A stretch of 64,000 nucleotides of DNA, taken from NCBI GenBank assembly GCA_900313015.1, contig OMPR01000013.1:340725-404724 (forward strand), read 5' to 3'. The DNA is from Rhodobacteraceae bacterium EL53 (GTDB lineage: Bacteria > Pseudomonadota > Alphaproteobacteria > Rhodobacterales > Rhodobacteraceae). The notes below the pieces were generated by a model. That model saw only the letters and a program-made list of their open reading frames with translations, did no database searches and had not been told where the DNA came from. Within the stretch, counting starts at the first letter, position 1. The number at the start of each line of letters is the position of its first letter. This document shows positions 25,559 through 33,882 of this stretch, one piece after another. The translations under genes were made by a program, and so were the position numbers.

Positions 25559-26047
25559 TTAGCTCAGAACGTTATCGAGCAAGGAGTTTGCGCTTACGGT
25601 CCCTACAAAACGGTTGGTTTCTGGCTCCACCAAAATGACGTGTCGCTTAAATTTGTAGACCAGAAAAATCCCCTCCATCACAGGGGTGTTGGGGGCGGTT
25701 ACTGGGATGTTGGCCGGATTAGACATGTTGTCCGACACTTTTTCGTCTTTCAAACGCTCAAGCTGAGCATCAAAATCAGAATTGCTGAGGCTCATGAAGC
25801 CCAGGCTTTCCATTGGCACGCGGGTGCTATCTGCGCCCATGCCAATTGTCGCTGCGCGGGGCAGGATTAGTTTCAAGAGAGTTGGTGCGGTAAACACGCC
25901 TTTGTAAAAGCCATTTTCATCGACCACCGGCAGGAAGCGGGCACGGCTGTCTTTGATGGTGTTAAACGCGGCCGCAATGCTGTCGTTGGGGTGAATGGTT
26001 CTTTGCTTGTGCGGCGGAACCATTACGTCAATGCATTTCAAACCCAT
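25559..26047 (-). CDS. CBS-domain pair protein next to the ion transporter
   Basis: This 162-residue protein is little more than a tandem CBS (Bateman) pair: IHPNDSIAAAFNTIKDSRARFLPVVDENGFYKGVF, first module, and VTAPNTPVMEGIFLVYKFKRHVILVEP, second. Between them lies a helical segment (SNSDFDAQLERLKDEKVSDN). Such pairs bind adenine nucleotides or other ligands and gate partner proteins. Being 21 bases upstream of the transporter gene, it is probably a ligand-sensing regulator of that transporter; this is inferred from position only. The ATG at 26047 has an AAAGG site; 26083 is a weaker alternative. Confidence 0.8.
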   Translation of the reverse strand: MGLKCIDVMVPPHKQRTIHPNDSIAAAFNTIKDSRARFLPVVDENGFYKGVFTAPTLLKLILPRAATIGMGADSTRVPMESLGFMSLSNSDFDAQLERLKDEKVSDNMSNPANIPVTAPNTPVMEGIFLVYKFKRHVILVEPETNRFVGTVSANSLLDNVLS

Positions 26048-26287
26048 ATCAGGACCTTTATTGGGTACGCACATACCGTTCAAAAGCAGATCATCCCAAA
26101 TTTGAGAGAGCCACCAGAAAAGGTGCGTATCACAAGGATTAGATTATGGGGCTCTTCATTTCATTCTGGGATGGATTTGCCCAGACCAAATGTCTGAATT
26201 CCTGAGAGTTTTTTCATATGTGTCGTACGTCAAAATGCTGCTCAATTAATGAGATCTAGGGTCTTGTTCTGACAGTAAATAAACGGT

Positions 26288-26599
26288 TCAACCCTGTTGC
26301 GTCCGGAGTTCTTCGGCATCTTGGCGGGCGGCGCGCAGGCCATCCATGGCAGCTGCCAGTTCTGCTTCGGTTTGAGTCAGCTGATTTGTAAGCTCTGCTT
26401 CACGTTGCTGCAGGTATGTGATGGCCTGATCGCGGGTTTCTTCCGCTTCGTGCAGTTCCTGGCTCATCCGATCTAGATCGGCAACGTCGCTTTGACGGAC
26501 GCGTGTCACGCGGTGGACCAGCCAGTTGGCAAACCAACCCATGACAAATGCAACAAAGAGGATGATCGCAGTGGCGATGATGAATTCGGTACGGTTCAT
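26288..26599 (-). CDS. Small membrane-anchored coiled-coil protein
   Basis: This is a 103-residue protein with an N-terminal membrane helix (FIIATAIILFVAFVMGWFANW). A heptad-rich coiled coil (about residues 40-98; ADLDRMSQELHEAEETRDQA) carries alternating Glu, Gln and Leu. It overlaps the OmpA-family gene by one base (TAATG), so the two are co-translated and may act together at the cell envelope. No enzymatic motif is present. I do not recognise a named family. Confidence 0.75.
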   Translation of the reverse strand: MNRTEFIIATAIILFVAFVMGWFANWLVHRVTRVRQSDVADLDRMSQELHEAEETRDQAITYLQQREAELTNQLTQTEAELAAAMDGLRAARQDAEELRTQQG

Positions 26600-28551
26600 T
26601 ACTGATCCTCTCCAGCGGTTTCCGGTGCGTTGTCTTCTGCCGGCTTGGTATCTTGGCTTGCGGGTGTTTCGGGGGCGCCGTCAACCGCATCTGCGGGTTG
26701 CTCTGCGATCGCGTCCAGCGTCGTTTCGGTTTCTTCCAGGTCGGCGGGGCGAATGTACCTGAACGTAATGCGGCGGTTTTCCTCACGACCCTCTTCGGTG
26801 TCATTGTCGCCGATTGGCTGTGTTTCCCCATAACCGACGGCGCCGTAGCTCGACGTCAAAATGCGGCGGGCGCGAAGCTCGTTGAGGACTGATTGCGCAC
26901 GGGATTGGCTGAGCTGTTGGTTCATTGTCGCGCGGCCCTGACTATCCGTATGCCCCTGAATTTCCATTCTGATCGGGCCACATACTTTCAAAACGTCTGC
27001 AATCAGATCGACGGTTTTCAACGATTCCGTGGCAATTGTCGCGGATCCCGGTTCAAAGGCAATTTTTGCACGACTTTGGATATCCGCGATCCGGACTTCG
27101 CATTCTTCCGGTGCGATGTCCTTATCGAGCGGCTCTGGTGGGGCCTGATATGTGATCGAAAGCGCGTAATTCTGCGCTTCGCCCAGCTTTTCTGACAGGT
27201 GGCGTGCAATTTCGGATTTCGCATCCTTTTGTTCGCTCACACCGCGCAAGCTAACCTTGTCCGGTGTCACCGTCAGGGCGCCATTCTTGAGAAAGGATAA
27301 GGCTTCCAACCCCGCAAGGACCCGTACGGGCCATTCGCTGGGCAAATCAGGGGTCAGGCGTGTCGCAGTGTACACCGAACTTGATCCAAAAGCAGCCTTT
27401 GCATAGCTGTCGACCATCCGGCGTAGGTTTTCGTCACCCAAGCGACCACGCAATTGAACCAGCCCTTCGGGGCTGCGGGTGGCTGTGAATTCCGGGGGGC
27501 CGATGGAATCTTTTGTCTCAGGTTCCGGTAGAACCGGGTGCAGAGCAAAAACATCTGGTAGCGCTGTTTCCAATTCGCCAATCACGCGATCAAAAAGCGC
27601 TGGATCCGTGCCTTGGGCCGCGATGAGAGTGATATCGGCGTCTGAAATGGTTACGGAGCCCATTTTTAGCTCGGATAACGCTTGAATGCTCAATTCAGAT
27701 GCTCGTGCCCAGTTCGGGGAAGGGACGCCCATTCCCACAGTGCACTCTGCGTTGCCTTCCAGACCAGCAGCGTGGGCCGCATTGAGAATGCGTTTTTTTG
27801 CAGTGTCATCCTGAGCCGAACAGGCATCAAAATGAGGGCCCGTCTCATCTAGGATAAAGCGCAGCGTAAAGGGGGTAATTACCGGGCGAGGGGCCGCAAT
27901 GTCCAACCCTATCCGAAGACTGGGTGGCGCCATTTTAGTCAATTCCTGTTCCAGCTTTTCCTTTTGCGCGCGACTATCCGAGATCGCAATCACGGCGACT
28001 CGTCCAGCGCTCACCGATACTTTTGAGCGGGGCAGCACTCGAAGGGCCGCCATGGCGTAGCTCATGGCATCGTCCCAGCCCGAAGGTTTGGGATAGTCCG
28101 CCATCTCTAACAAGTCGGTGACTTTGTGGGCTTTATCCAAATCCCGCAGGGCGCGGATGATAGCGTCGCGATCAACGCTGCTTGGAATGAGGCCAATGAT
28201 GGAGACACCAGAGTCATTGCGCAGAATTTCGGCTGAGAACCGAGGCGCAGCAAGATCCGCTGTGGGTGTGATTTTCATCTGGTCGATGACGCGGGATGGA
28301 TCCACTTCGCCGCCAATCACGCTAAGGGCATTAAAGCGGGTGGCTTCATCTTTGGCGGTGCCGCTTACAATGACACGCAGCCCATCTGCCTGAACCTCGG
28401 CCCAAGCGTGGCCTTGTTCATCGAGCGTCCGGCGGACTGCAATTTCAGAGTTTTCTTCTACTGCAGTAACAGCAAAGCTGGCAGCAACAAGAGAGACTCC
28501 TGCAGCCAGTAGAAAGGTCAAGGCGACCACAATCGAAAGAGGGATGCGCAT
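26599..28551 (-). CDS. OmpA family protein with BON-like repeats
   Basis: This is a 650-residue envelope protein. An N-terminal signal anchor (IPLSIVVALTFLLAAGVSLV) is followed by several BON-like modules, for example VQADGLRVIVSGTAKDEATR and RSPEGLVQLRGRLGDENLRR. The C-terminal OmpA peptidoglycan-binding domain starts near residue 500 (IAFEPGSATIATESLKTVDL). The family's NxxLSxxRAxxV motif is NQQLSQSRAQSVLNELRARR. An acidic, Pro-rich tail (EDNAPETAGEDQ) ends it. It probably bridges a membrane and the cell wall. The coiled-coil gene follows with a 1-base overlap; ubiA lies upstream on the same strand. Confidence 0.85.
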   Translation of the reverse strand: MRIPLSIVVALTFLLAAGVSLVAASFAVTAVEENSEIAVRRTLDEQGHAWAEVQADGLRVIVSGTAKDEATRFNALSVIGGEVDPSRVIDQMKITPTADLAAPRFSAEILRNDSGVSIIGLIPSSVDRDAIIRALRDLDKAHKVTDLLEMADYPKPSGWDDAMSYAMAALRVLPRSKVSVSAGRVAVIAISDSRAQKEKLEQELTKMAPPSLRIGLDIAAPRPVITPFTLRFILDETGPHFDACSAQDDTAKKRILNAAHAAGLEGNAECTVGMGVPSPNWARASELSIQALSELKMGSVTISDADITLIAAQGTDPALFDRVIGELETALPDVFALHPVLPEPETKDSIGPPEFTATRSPEGLVQLRGRLGDENLRRMVDSYAKAAFGSSSVYTATRLTPDLPSEWPVRVLAGLEALSFLKNGALTVTPDKVSLRGVSEQKDAKSEIARHLSEKLGEAQNYALSITYQAPPEPLDKDIAPEECEVRIADIQSRAKIAFEPGSATIATESLKTVDLIADVLKVCGPIRMEIQGHTDSQGRATMNQQLSQSRAQSVLNELRARRILTSSYGAVGYGETQPIGDNDTEEGREENRRITFRYIRPADLEETETTLDAIAEQPADAVDGAPETPASQDTKPAEDNAPETAGEDQ

Positions 28552-28614
28552 ATTTCAGTTCTATTTCGTATGGTCTTTAAGTGTCGTCATACATTCCCCG
28601 CCCTTCGGACGCAA

Positions 28615-29577
28615 TCATGCCAGCAGTGCAGCACAAAAGAAGATAAGCGGAATAAAGCCAGTGTCGCGGTTTACCCTGAAGAGTTGCAGCAGCTTAGCGT
28701 TGTCTTCGATATCTAATCCTCGAAGCTGCCACGTCATATGCCAGCCCATTGCCCAGGGCCCTACCAAGGCCAGGCCCAGCGCTAGAAAAGAAGCATCGGG
28801 CAGCCCGGCTTCGATCACCGCCAGTCCCATCAAGGACACGGTTGCAACTAGAAAGTATTTCATCCAGCGCGCAGTATCTTGTCCAAACAGGCGGGCTGTA
28901 GATTTGACACCGATCAGGGCATCATCCTCGGTGTCTTGGTGCGCATAGATCGTGTCATAGAACAACGTCCAGGCAATGCCTGCGGCGTATAGAAACAACG
29001 CCGGAGCGCCCAATGATCCGCTGTGCGCGGTCCAGGCCAAAAGCGCGCCCCAATTAAAGGCCAGACCCAGAAAAACCTGTGGCCACCACGTGAACCGTTT
29101 AGCAAAGGGATAAACGGCGACGGGCAAAAGCGAGAGGACACCAAGCGCGATTGCGGCTTGATTGAAGGTTAACAAAATTGCCAAACCCAGCAGGGCCTGC
29201 AAGATCATCCATCCCAAGGCTTGGCGCACGCTTACTTGCCCAGACGGGATCGGCCGTGATCGTGTGCGCTCGACCTGACCATCAAAGTCGCGATCCGTGA
29301 TGTCATTCCATGTACATCCAGCGCCACGCATCAGCCACGCCCCGAGCGCACAGCCAACCGCGATCCACAGATCAAACACGCTCGGATTTTGGTCATCCAA
29401 GATTGCCAGCGCAAGGCCCCACCAACAGGGGATGAGCAGCAGCCACGTCCCAATTGGTCGGTCTGCACGGCTCAGGCGCAGGTAGGGGCGTGAAAACGCT
29501 GGGGCATATTGGTCGACCCAGTTGTCTTGTAGTGCGTCAGAGACCTGACCATCTGGTGTTGGGGCATTGCCTTGCAT
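28615..29577 (-). CDS. ubiA: 4-hydroxybenzoate polyprenyltransferase
   Basis: UbiA attaches the isoprenoid tail to 4-hydroxybenzoate in ubiquinone synthesis. The 320-residue membrane protein has the first Asp-rich motif NDITDRDFDGQVERTRSRP (about 98-116) and the second DTIYAHQDTEDDALIGVKST. About eight transmembrane helices are predicted. The start PYLRLSRADRPIGTWLLLIP is typical. The ATG at 29577 is favoured; the longer reading from 29622 would overlap the divergent rsmE gene. Only 12 bases separate the two start codons, so the promoters must lie inside the opposite gene. Confidence 0.93.
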   Translation of the reverse strand: MQGNAPTPDGQVSDALQDNWVDQYAPAFSRPYLRLSRADRPIGTWLLLIPCWWGLALAILDDQNPSVFDLWIAVGCALGAWLMRGAGCTWNDITDRDFDGQVERTRSRPIPSGQVSVRQALGWMILQALLGLAILLTFNQAAIALGVLSLLPVAVYPFAKRFTWWPQVFLGLAFNWGALLAWTAHSGSLGAPALFLYAAGIAWTLFYDTIYAHQDTEDDALIGVKSTARLFGQDTARWMKYFLVATVSLMGLAVIEAGLPDASFLALGLALVGPWAMGWHMTWQLRGLDIEDNAKLLQLFRVNRDTGFIPLIFFCAALLA

Positions 29578-29589
29578 ATGTAGGCTTTC

Positions 29590-30315
29590 ATGAGTGCAAA
29601 GATCAGACTGTATGTAGAGCACCCGCTAGGGGATGGGCAATCGGTTCCTTTGGATCGCGATCAGGCGCATTACCTTTTTGGCGTGATGCGGATGACCGTG
29701 GGAGGACAGGTGTTGCTGTTCAACGGTCGAGATGGTGAATGGCTGGCCGATGTGGCCGAGGCTGGCAAACGGGGCGGGGTACTGGTGTGTGTGGAACAGA
29801 CCAAACAGCTGCAGATGCCGCCGGACCTTTGGTTGCTGTTTGCGCCAATCAAAAAAACCCGAACAGATTTCATTGTTGAAAAGGCCACCGAAATGGGGGC
29901 CGCACGGATTTTGCCGGTCCATACTGCCTATACCAACTCAGAACGTATCCGACAGGACCGGCTTCAGGCTCACGCGGTTGAGGCGGCCGAACAATGTGGT
30001 GGCACCTATGTTCCCGAGGTTGCGGCGTTGCAAAAGCTGGACCGTGTGTTGGATCAATGGCCCGATGGGCGGCAATTGATGTTCTGCGACGAAGCCGAGG
30101 TTGGGGCGGCAAAACAATTGGCGGAACAAACACCGGGGCAACCTTGGGCGATCCTGATTGGGCCCGAGGGCGGGTTCTCAGACGCTGAACGCAAACGGTT
30201 GTGGGTGCAGCCCTTTGCCCATGTCGTCAGCTTGGGGCCGCGGATTCTGCGGGCTGACACGGCTGCTGTGGCCGCCATGACGGTATGGCAGCAGGCCTTG
30301 GGGGATTGGGGATGA
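29590..30315 (+). CDS. rsmE: 16S rRNA (uracil1498-N3)-methyltransferase
   Basis: RsmE is a SPOUT-class enzyme that methylates N3 of U1498 in 16S rRNA. The 241-residue protein shows the PUA-like N-terminus (RLYVEHPLGDGQSVPLDRDQ, then HYLFGVMRM). The SPOUT knot follows with KKTRTDFIVEKATEMGAARI, ILIGPEGGFSDAE and LGPRILRADTAAVAA, the SAM-binding trefoil signature. It overlaps the acetyltransferase gene by 4 bases. Confidence 0.94.
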   Translation: MSAKIRLYVEHPLGDGQSVPLDRDQAHYLFGVMRMTVGGQVLLFNGRDGEWLADVAEAGKRGGVLVCVEQTKQLQMPPDLWLLFAPIKKTRTDFIVEKATEMGAARILPVHTAYTNSERIRQDRLQAHAVEAAEQCGGTYVPEVAALQKLDRVLDQWPDGRQLMFCDEAEVGAAKQLAEQTPGQPWAILIGPEGGFSDAERKRLWVQPFAHVVSLGPRILRADTAAVAAMTVWQQALGDWG

Positions 30316-31157
30316 TCCGCGAAGCGACGCAAGACGACGCGGTGGCGATTGATGCATTTCTGGCGGAACACGCTGCCAGCTCGATGTTTTTGCGCAGCAA
30401 CCTCGCGTCTCAGGGTGTTGGGATTAGCGACCACCCGCATTCGTCTCGGATCTTTCTTCGGGAGGTGGAAGGCATTGTTGGTGTCTTTGGTGTGACCAAG
30501 GGCGGATACTTGATGGTGCAAATGCCCGACCTCACCAGCGACGTTGCCACTGTGTTTGCACGTTCGATTTCCGGGTCCACGGTATTGGGTATGACAGGAC
30601 CAACCGCGCAGGTTGAAACGACGTTGGTAGCTTTGGGGTTGGACAACGGTGAATTTCGGTTGAACCACGATGAGCCGCTGTACCGGTTAGAGCTGTCACA
30701 AATGTCGGCACAAACCGTGGACTGTCGCCCGATGGAGCCGAGCGATGTGCCCCTATTGGAGGGCTGGTTTGCGAAGTATCTGACGGATACCAATCAAGCC
30801 AGCGCAGACGAGGCCAAAAAAATCGCACCGGCACGTGCGAAATCAGACCTTGAAACCGGGCGCGTGCGTCTCTTGATGAAGCAGGGGCAACCCGTTGCCA
30901 TGGCCTCTTTGAATGCCATTGTATCTGATCATGTGCAGGTCGGAGGGGTCTATGTTCCCTCAGACCTGCGGGGGCGTGGGTATGGGCGAGAGGTGACATT
31001 AGGGTTGTTGCAGGACGCCGAAAGAAACGGGGCAAAAGTGGCAGTGTTGTTTGCCAATAACCCACCGGCTGCTCGCGCCTATGAGGCGATCGGATTTGAG
31101 CAGGTCGGTTGGTATCGGATTGCCTTGCTTGGTCAACCACAGGAGATACGTTCATGA
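30312..31157 (+). CDS. GNAT family N-acetyltransferase
   Basis: This is a 281-residue protein with a GNAT domain in the C-terminal half: VQVGGVYVPSDLRGRGYGRE carries the V/I-x-Y/V strand and the acetyl-CoA loop RGRGYG. It ends with NNPPAARAYEAIGFEQVGW. The N-terminal half (MIREATQDDAVAIDAFLAEH) looks like a degenerate second GNAT-like domain. Similar two-domain proteins acetylate small molecules or proteins; the substrate is unknown. It is translationally coupled to rsmE (ATGA) and to the next gene (ATGA). Confidence 0.83.
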   Translation: MIREATQDDAVAIDAFLAEHAASSMFLRSNLASQGVGISDHPHSSRIFLREVEGIVGVFGVTKGGYLMVQMPDLTSDVATVFARSISGSTVLGMTGPTAQVETTLVALGLDNGEFRLNHDEPLYRLELSQMSAQTVDCRPMEPSDVPLLEGWFAKYLTDTNQASADEAKKIAPARAKSDLETGRVRLLMKQGQPVAMASLNAIVSDHVQVGGVYVPSDLRGRGYGREVTLGLLQDAERNGAKVAVLFANNPPAARAYEAIGFEQVGWYRIALLGQPQEIRS

Positions 31158-31684
31158 GTTTCATCCGCCCCGAAGCCCGAGCAGAATTATGGCGCTGGCG
31201 CGAGGTTCTGGCTGGCGTCGGATTGGCCCTGCTTGGGCTGAGCTGGATCTCTGGCCCCGGCGGATTGCTGGGTGGTATCGGCTGGGCTGTTATCGTGATT
31301 GCCTCCGTCGTGATTGTGGTTGGCGTGCAACGCGCCCGCTTTCGCACCGGCAGCGGCGGCCCTGGTATCGTTTTGGTGGACGAGCGGCAGATCACTTACT
31401 ACGGCCCGTTGACCGGGGGGGTGATCGCGACCGAGAACCTTGAGAAACTGACGTTGGATCCAACAGCAAAGCCGGCCCATTGGATTTTGGACCAACACGG
31501 TCAACCGCCGCTACATATTCCAATCACGGCCGAGGGCGCGGATGATCTATTTGATGTGTTTTCCACGTTGCCCGGTCTGCAAACACAGCGGATGCTTGCA
31601 GAATTGACAGGAACAGGTGGGTTGCCGGTGGTGATTTGGGAACGAAATACTATAGAACGCCCGCCCCACATGCGCTTGCACTAG
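31154..31684 (+). CDS. Membrane protein of unknown function
   Basis: This is a 176-residue protein with two N-terminal transmembrane helices (LAGVGLALLGLSWISGPGG and IGWAVIVIASVVIVVGVQRA). A cytoplasmic domain rich in beta strands follows (IVLVDERQITYYGPLTGGVI). The latter is a short PH-like domain with a Gly/Ile-rich core. It overlaps the acetyltransferase by 4 bases, so it belongs to rsmE-acetyltransferase-membrane protein. I do not recognise a named family. A similar two-helix plus PH-like layout occurs in the small pyr-cluster protein at 35156. Confidence 0.7.
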   Translation: MSFIRPEARAELWRWREVLAGVGLALLGLSWISGPGGLLGGIGWAVIVIASVVIVVGVQRARFRTGSGGPGIVLVDERQITYYGPLTGGVIATENLEKLTLDPTAKPAHWILDQHGQPPLHIPITAEGADDLFDVFSTLPGLQTQRMLAELTGTGGLPVVIWERNTIERPPHMRLH

Positions 31685-31840
31685 AAAGTGAAAGACAACG
31701 TTTTCCCATGGACAACGTGGGCAAGAACACGCAAGCGTGAAAATCTGGTCAGACTTTGAGCCGACCATCCATTGACACCCAGCATGAATCTGCCCACTTC
31801 TCGGCATATAATGCATGCAGCGAATGACGGAGCGCGCCCC

Positions 31841-33211
31841 ATGTCCATTCCTCAGTCCGGCGGTGGGCCGATTGAACGCCATGAACAACTGGCCGAGTAT
31901 TTGGCCGATGGATGTAAGCCAAAAGAAGAGTGGCGCATCGGAACCGAGCACGAAAAGTTCGGGTATTGCAAAGACACGCACAAGGCGCTGCCGTTCGAAG
32001 GCAAACGGTCGATTGTTGCGGTTCTCGAAGGTCTGCGTGACCGGCACGGTTGGTCCGAAGTGCGCGAAGGCGCGCATCTGATCGGGTTGGAAAAAGACGG
32101 GGCCAATGTCTCGCTAGAACCTGGTGGCGCGCTGGAACTGTCCGGCGCCCCGTTAGAAACGATTCACGAAACCTGCGACGAGGTGAACATTCACCTGCGT
32201 GAGGTCAAAGATATCGCTGATGAGATCGGCGTTGGCTTTATTGGTCTTGGTGCTGCACCGATCTGGAAACATGACGAAGTACCACTGATGCCCAAGGGCC
32301 GGTACACGCTGATGAACGATTACATGGAAAAAGTTGGCACAATGGGCCGTTCCATGATGCGTCGGACGTGTACCGTTCAGGTAAACCTCGATTTCGGGTC
32401 CGAGGCCGACATGGTGCAGAAGTTGCGCGTTGCTTTGGCTTTGCAGCCTGTTGCGACGGCGCTTTTTGCCAATTCTCCGTTCTTTGAAGGCAAGCCAAAC
32501 GGACATAAAAGCTGGCGCAGCCGGATTTGGCGGGATTTGGACGACGCGCGCACAGGAATGTTGCCCTTTGTGTTCGAAGAAGGGTTTGGCTTTGAACGAT
32601 ACGTTCAATATGCGCTCGATGTGCCGATGTATTTCGTTTACCGCGACGGGCAGTACATCAACGCGCTGGGCATGTCGTTCCGCGACTTCCTGAAAGGGAA
32701 ACTGCCAGCTTTGCCCGGCGAGACACCAACGCTTAGCGATTGGGCGGATCATCTCACCACAGCATTCCCCGAAGCGCGTATTAAAAAGTACATGGAAATG
32801 CGCGGCGCGGATGGGGGTCCGTGGCGTCGTTTGTGTGCTTTGCCTGCTTTCTGGGTTGGGCTGATGTATGATCAGTCTTCGCTGGATGCGGCTTGGGATC
32901 TGGTTAAAGGTTGGGATGCTGAAACCCGCGAAGGGTTGCGGGTGGCTGCCAGCGAAACGGCCCTGCAGGCGCAGGTCGGCAATATCAAAATGCATGATCT
33001 TGCCCGCGAGGTGGTGGCGATTTCTGAAGCGGGCCTAAAGGCGCGTGCCAAAGAAGGTGCCGGTGGTTTGGTTCCGGATGAAACCCATTTCCTGAATGCG
33101 CTAAAAGACAGTCTGGACAGCGGAAAAGTGCCTGCTGATGAATTGTTGGAGCGTTACCACGGCGATTGGAACGGGGATCTGAGCAAGATCTACGGCGATT
33201 ACAGCTACTAA
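31841..33211 (+). CDS. gshA: Glutamate-cysteine ligase (plant-type)
   Basis: GshA joins glutamate and cysteine through the glutamate gamma-carboxyl, the first step of glutathione synthesis. The 456-residue protein belongs to the plant/alphaproteobacterial GCL class. EEWRIGTEHEKFGY carries the glutamate-binding acids, NVSLEPGGALELSGAP is the conserved ATP/metal segment, and MMRRTCTVQVNLDFGSEADM follows. The start at 31841 is chosen over 31772 because the conserved core begins some 25 residues later and no family residue precedes it. The stop lies 62 bases from the convergent plsY gene, whose terminator hairpin fills the gap. Confidence 0.92.
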   Translation: MSIPQSGGGPIERHEQLAEYLADGCKPKEEWRIGTEHEKFGYCKDTHKALPFEGKRSIVAVLEGLRDRHGWSEVREGAHLIGLEKDGANVSLEPGGALELSGAPLETIHETCDEVNIHLREVKDIADEIGVGFIGLGAAPIWKHDEVPLMPKGRYTLMNDYMEKVGTMGRSMMRRTCTVQVNLDFGSEADMVQKLRVALALQPVATALFANSPFFEGKPNGHKSWRSRIWRDLDDARTGMLPFVFEEGFGFERYVQYALDVPMYFVYRDGQYINALGMSFRDFLKGKLPALPGETPTLSDWADHLTTAFPEARIKKYMEMRGADGGPWRRLCALPAFWVGLMYDQSSLDAAWDLVKGWDAETREGLRVAASETALQAQVGNIKMHDLAREVVAISEAGLKARAKEGAGGLVPDETHFLNALKDSLDSGKVPADELLERYHGDWNGDLSKIYGDYSY

Positions 33212-33236
33212 TCTGGGCTGTTTTCGCTTGCCTTAG

Positions 33237-33269
33237 AAAAACCTCTCGCGCCGCATGCTGGCGCGGAGG
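33237..33269 (-). terminator. Rho-independent terminator of the pyrB-plsY run
   Basis: On the minus strand, arms CCTCCGCGCC and GGCGCGAGAGG enclose AGCATGC, and TTTTTCT follows directly. It lies just past the plsY stop at 33274, so it ends the pyrB-to-plsY transcript. Confidence 0.78.
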
Positions 33270-33273
33270 GAAT

Positions 33274-33882
33274 TCAGCTCTTCGACCCGATTTTGGGTTC
33301 GGTTCCGGCCCGAATGCGCGAAATATTTGCGCTGTGACGCCAATAGACCAGCAGGGTCAAAACGATCCCCAGTATCAGATTGGCGCCATACCCTAAGCCA
33401 ACGGCCCAAAGCGTTGAGCCTGCCGCCGCACACAAAGCTCCCATTGACGAAATACGCGACAGGCCGGCTCCAACGAGCCAGGTCAGGCAACACGCCACGC
33501 CAACTGGCCAAGCGAGCGCCAACCAAATGCCAAGGAATGTGGCAACACCTTTGCCGCCTTTGAACCCAAGCCAAACCGGAAAGCAATGACCCACAAATGC
33601 GGCCAGCGCGGCAATTTGAACAGCGTCTTCACCTGCGAACGCGCGCGCAACTAAGACGGCCACTGCGCCTTTGCCACCATCAAACAACAGTGTGAGCGCA
33701 GCCGCTGATTTATTGCCAGTGCGTAAGACGTTGGTTGCGCCGATATTGCCAGACCCAATGTCACGCAGATTGCCAAGCCCCATGACTTTGGCAAGGATCA
33801 TGCCGAAGGGGATCGAGCCCAGCCCGTAGCCGATAACGGCCCAAAGGATCAGTTGGGCAGATGTAGAGTCAAAAGGCGGCAT
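33274..33882 (-). CDS. plsY: Acyl-phosphate:glycerol-3-phosphate acyltransferase
   Basis: PlsY transfers the acyl group from acyl-phosphate to glycerol-3-phosphate, giving lysophosphatidate for phospholipid synthesis. The 202-residue inner-membrane protein shows the family motifs. These are YGLGSIPFGMILAK, RDIGSGNIGATNVLRTGNK (phosphate loop), LFDGGKGAVAVLVAR and LGFKGGKGVATFLGI. It has five predicted membrane helices. Its start codon overlaps the stop of the dihydroorotase-like gene by one base. The pairing with pyr genes is an unusual but close coupling of lipid and pyrimidine genes. Confidence 0.93.
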   Translation of the reverse strand: MPPFDSTSAQLILWAVIGYGLGSIPFGMILAKVMGLGNLRDIGSGNIGATNVLRTGNKSAAALTLLFDGGKGAVAVLVARAFAGEDAVQIAALAAFVGHCFPVWLGFKGGKGVATFLGIWLALAWPVGVACCLTWLVGAGLSRISSMGALCAAAGSTLWAVGLGYGANLILGIVLTLLVYWRHSANISRIRAGTEPKIGSKS

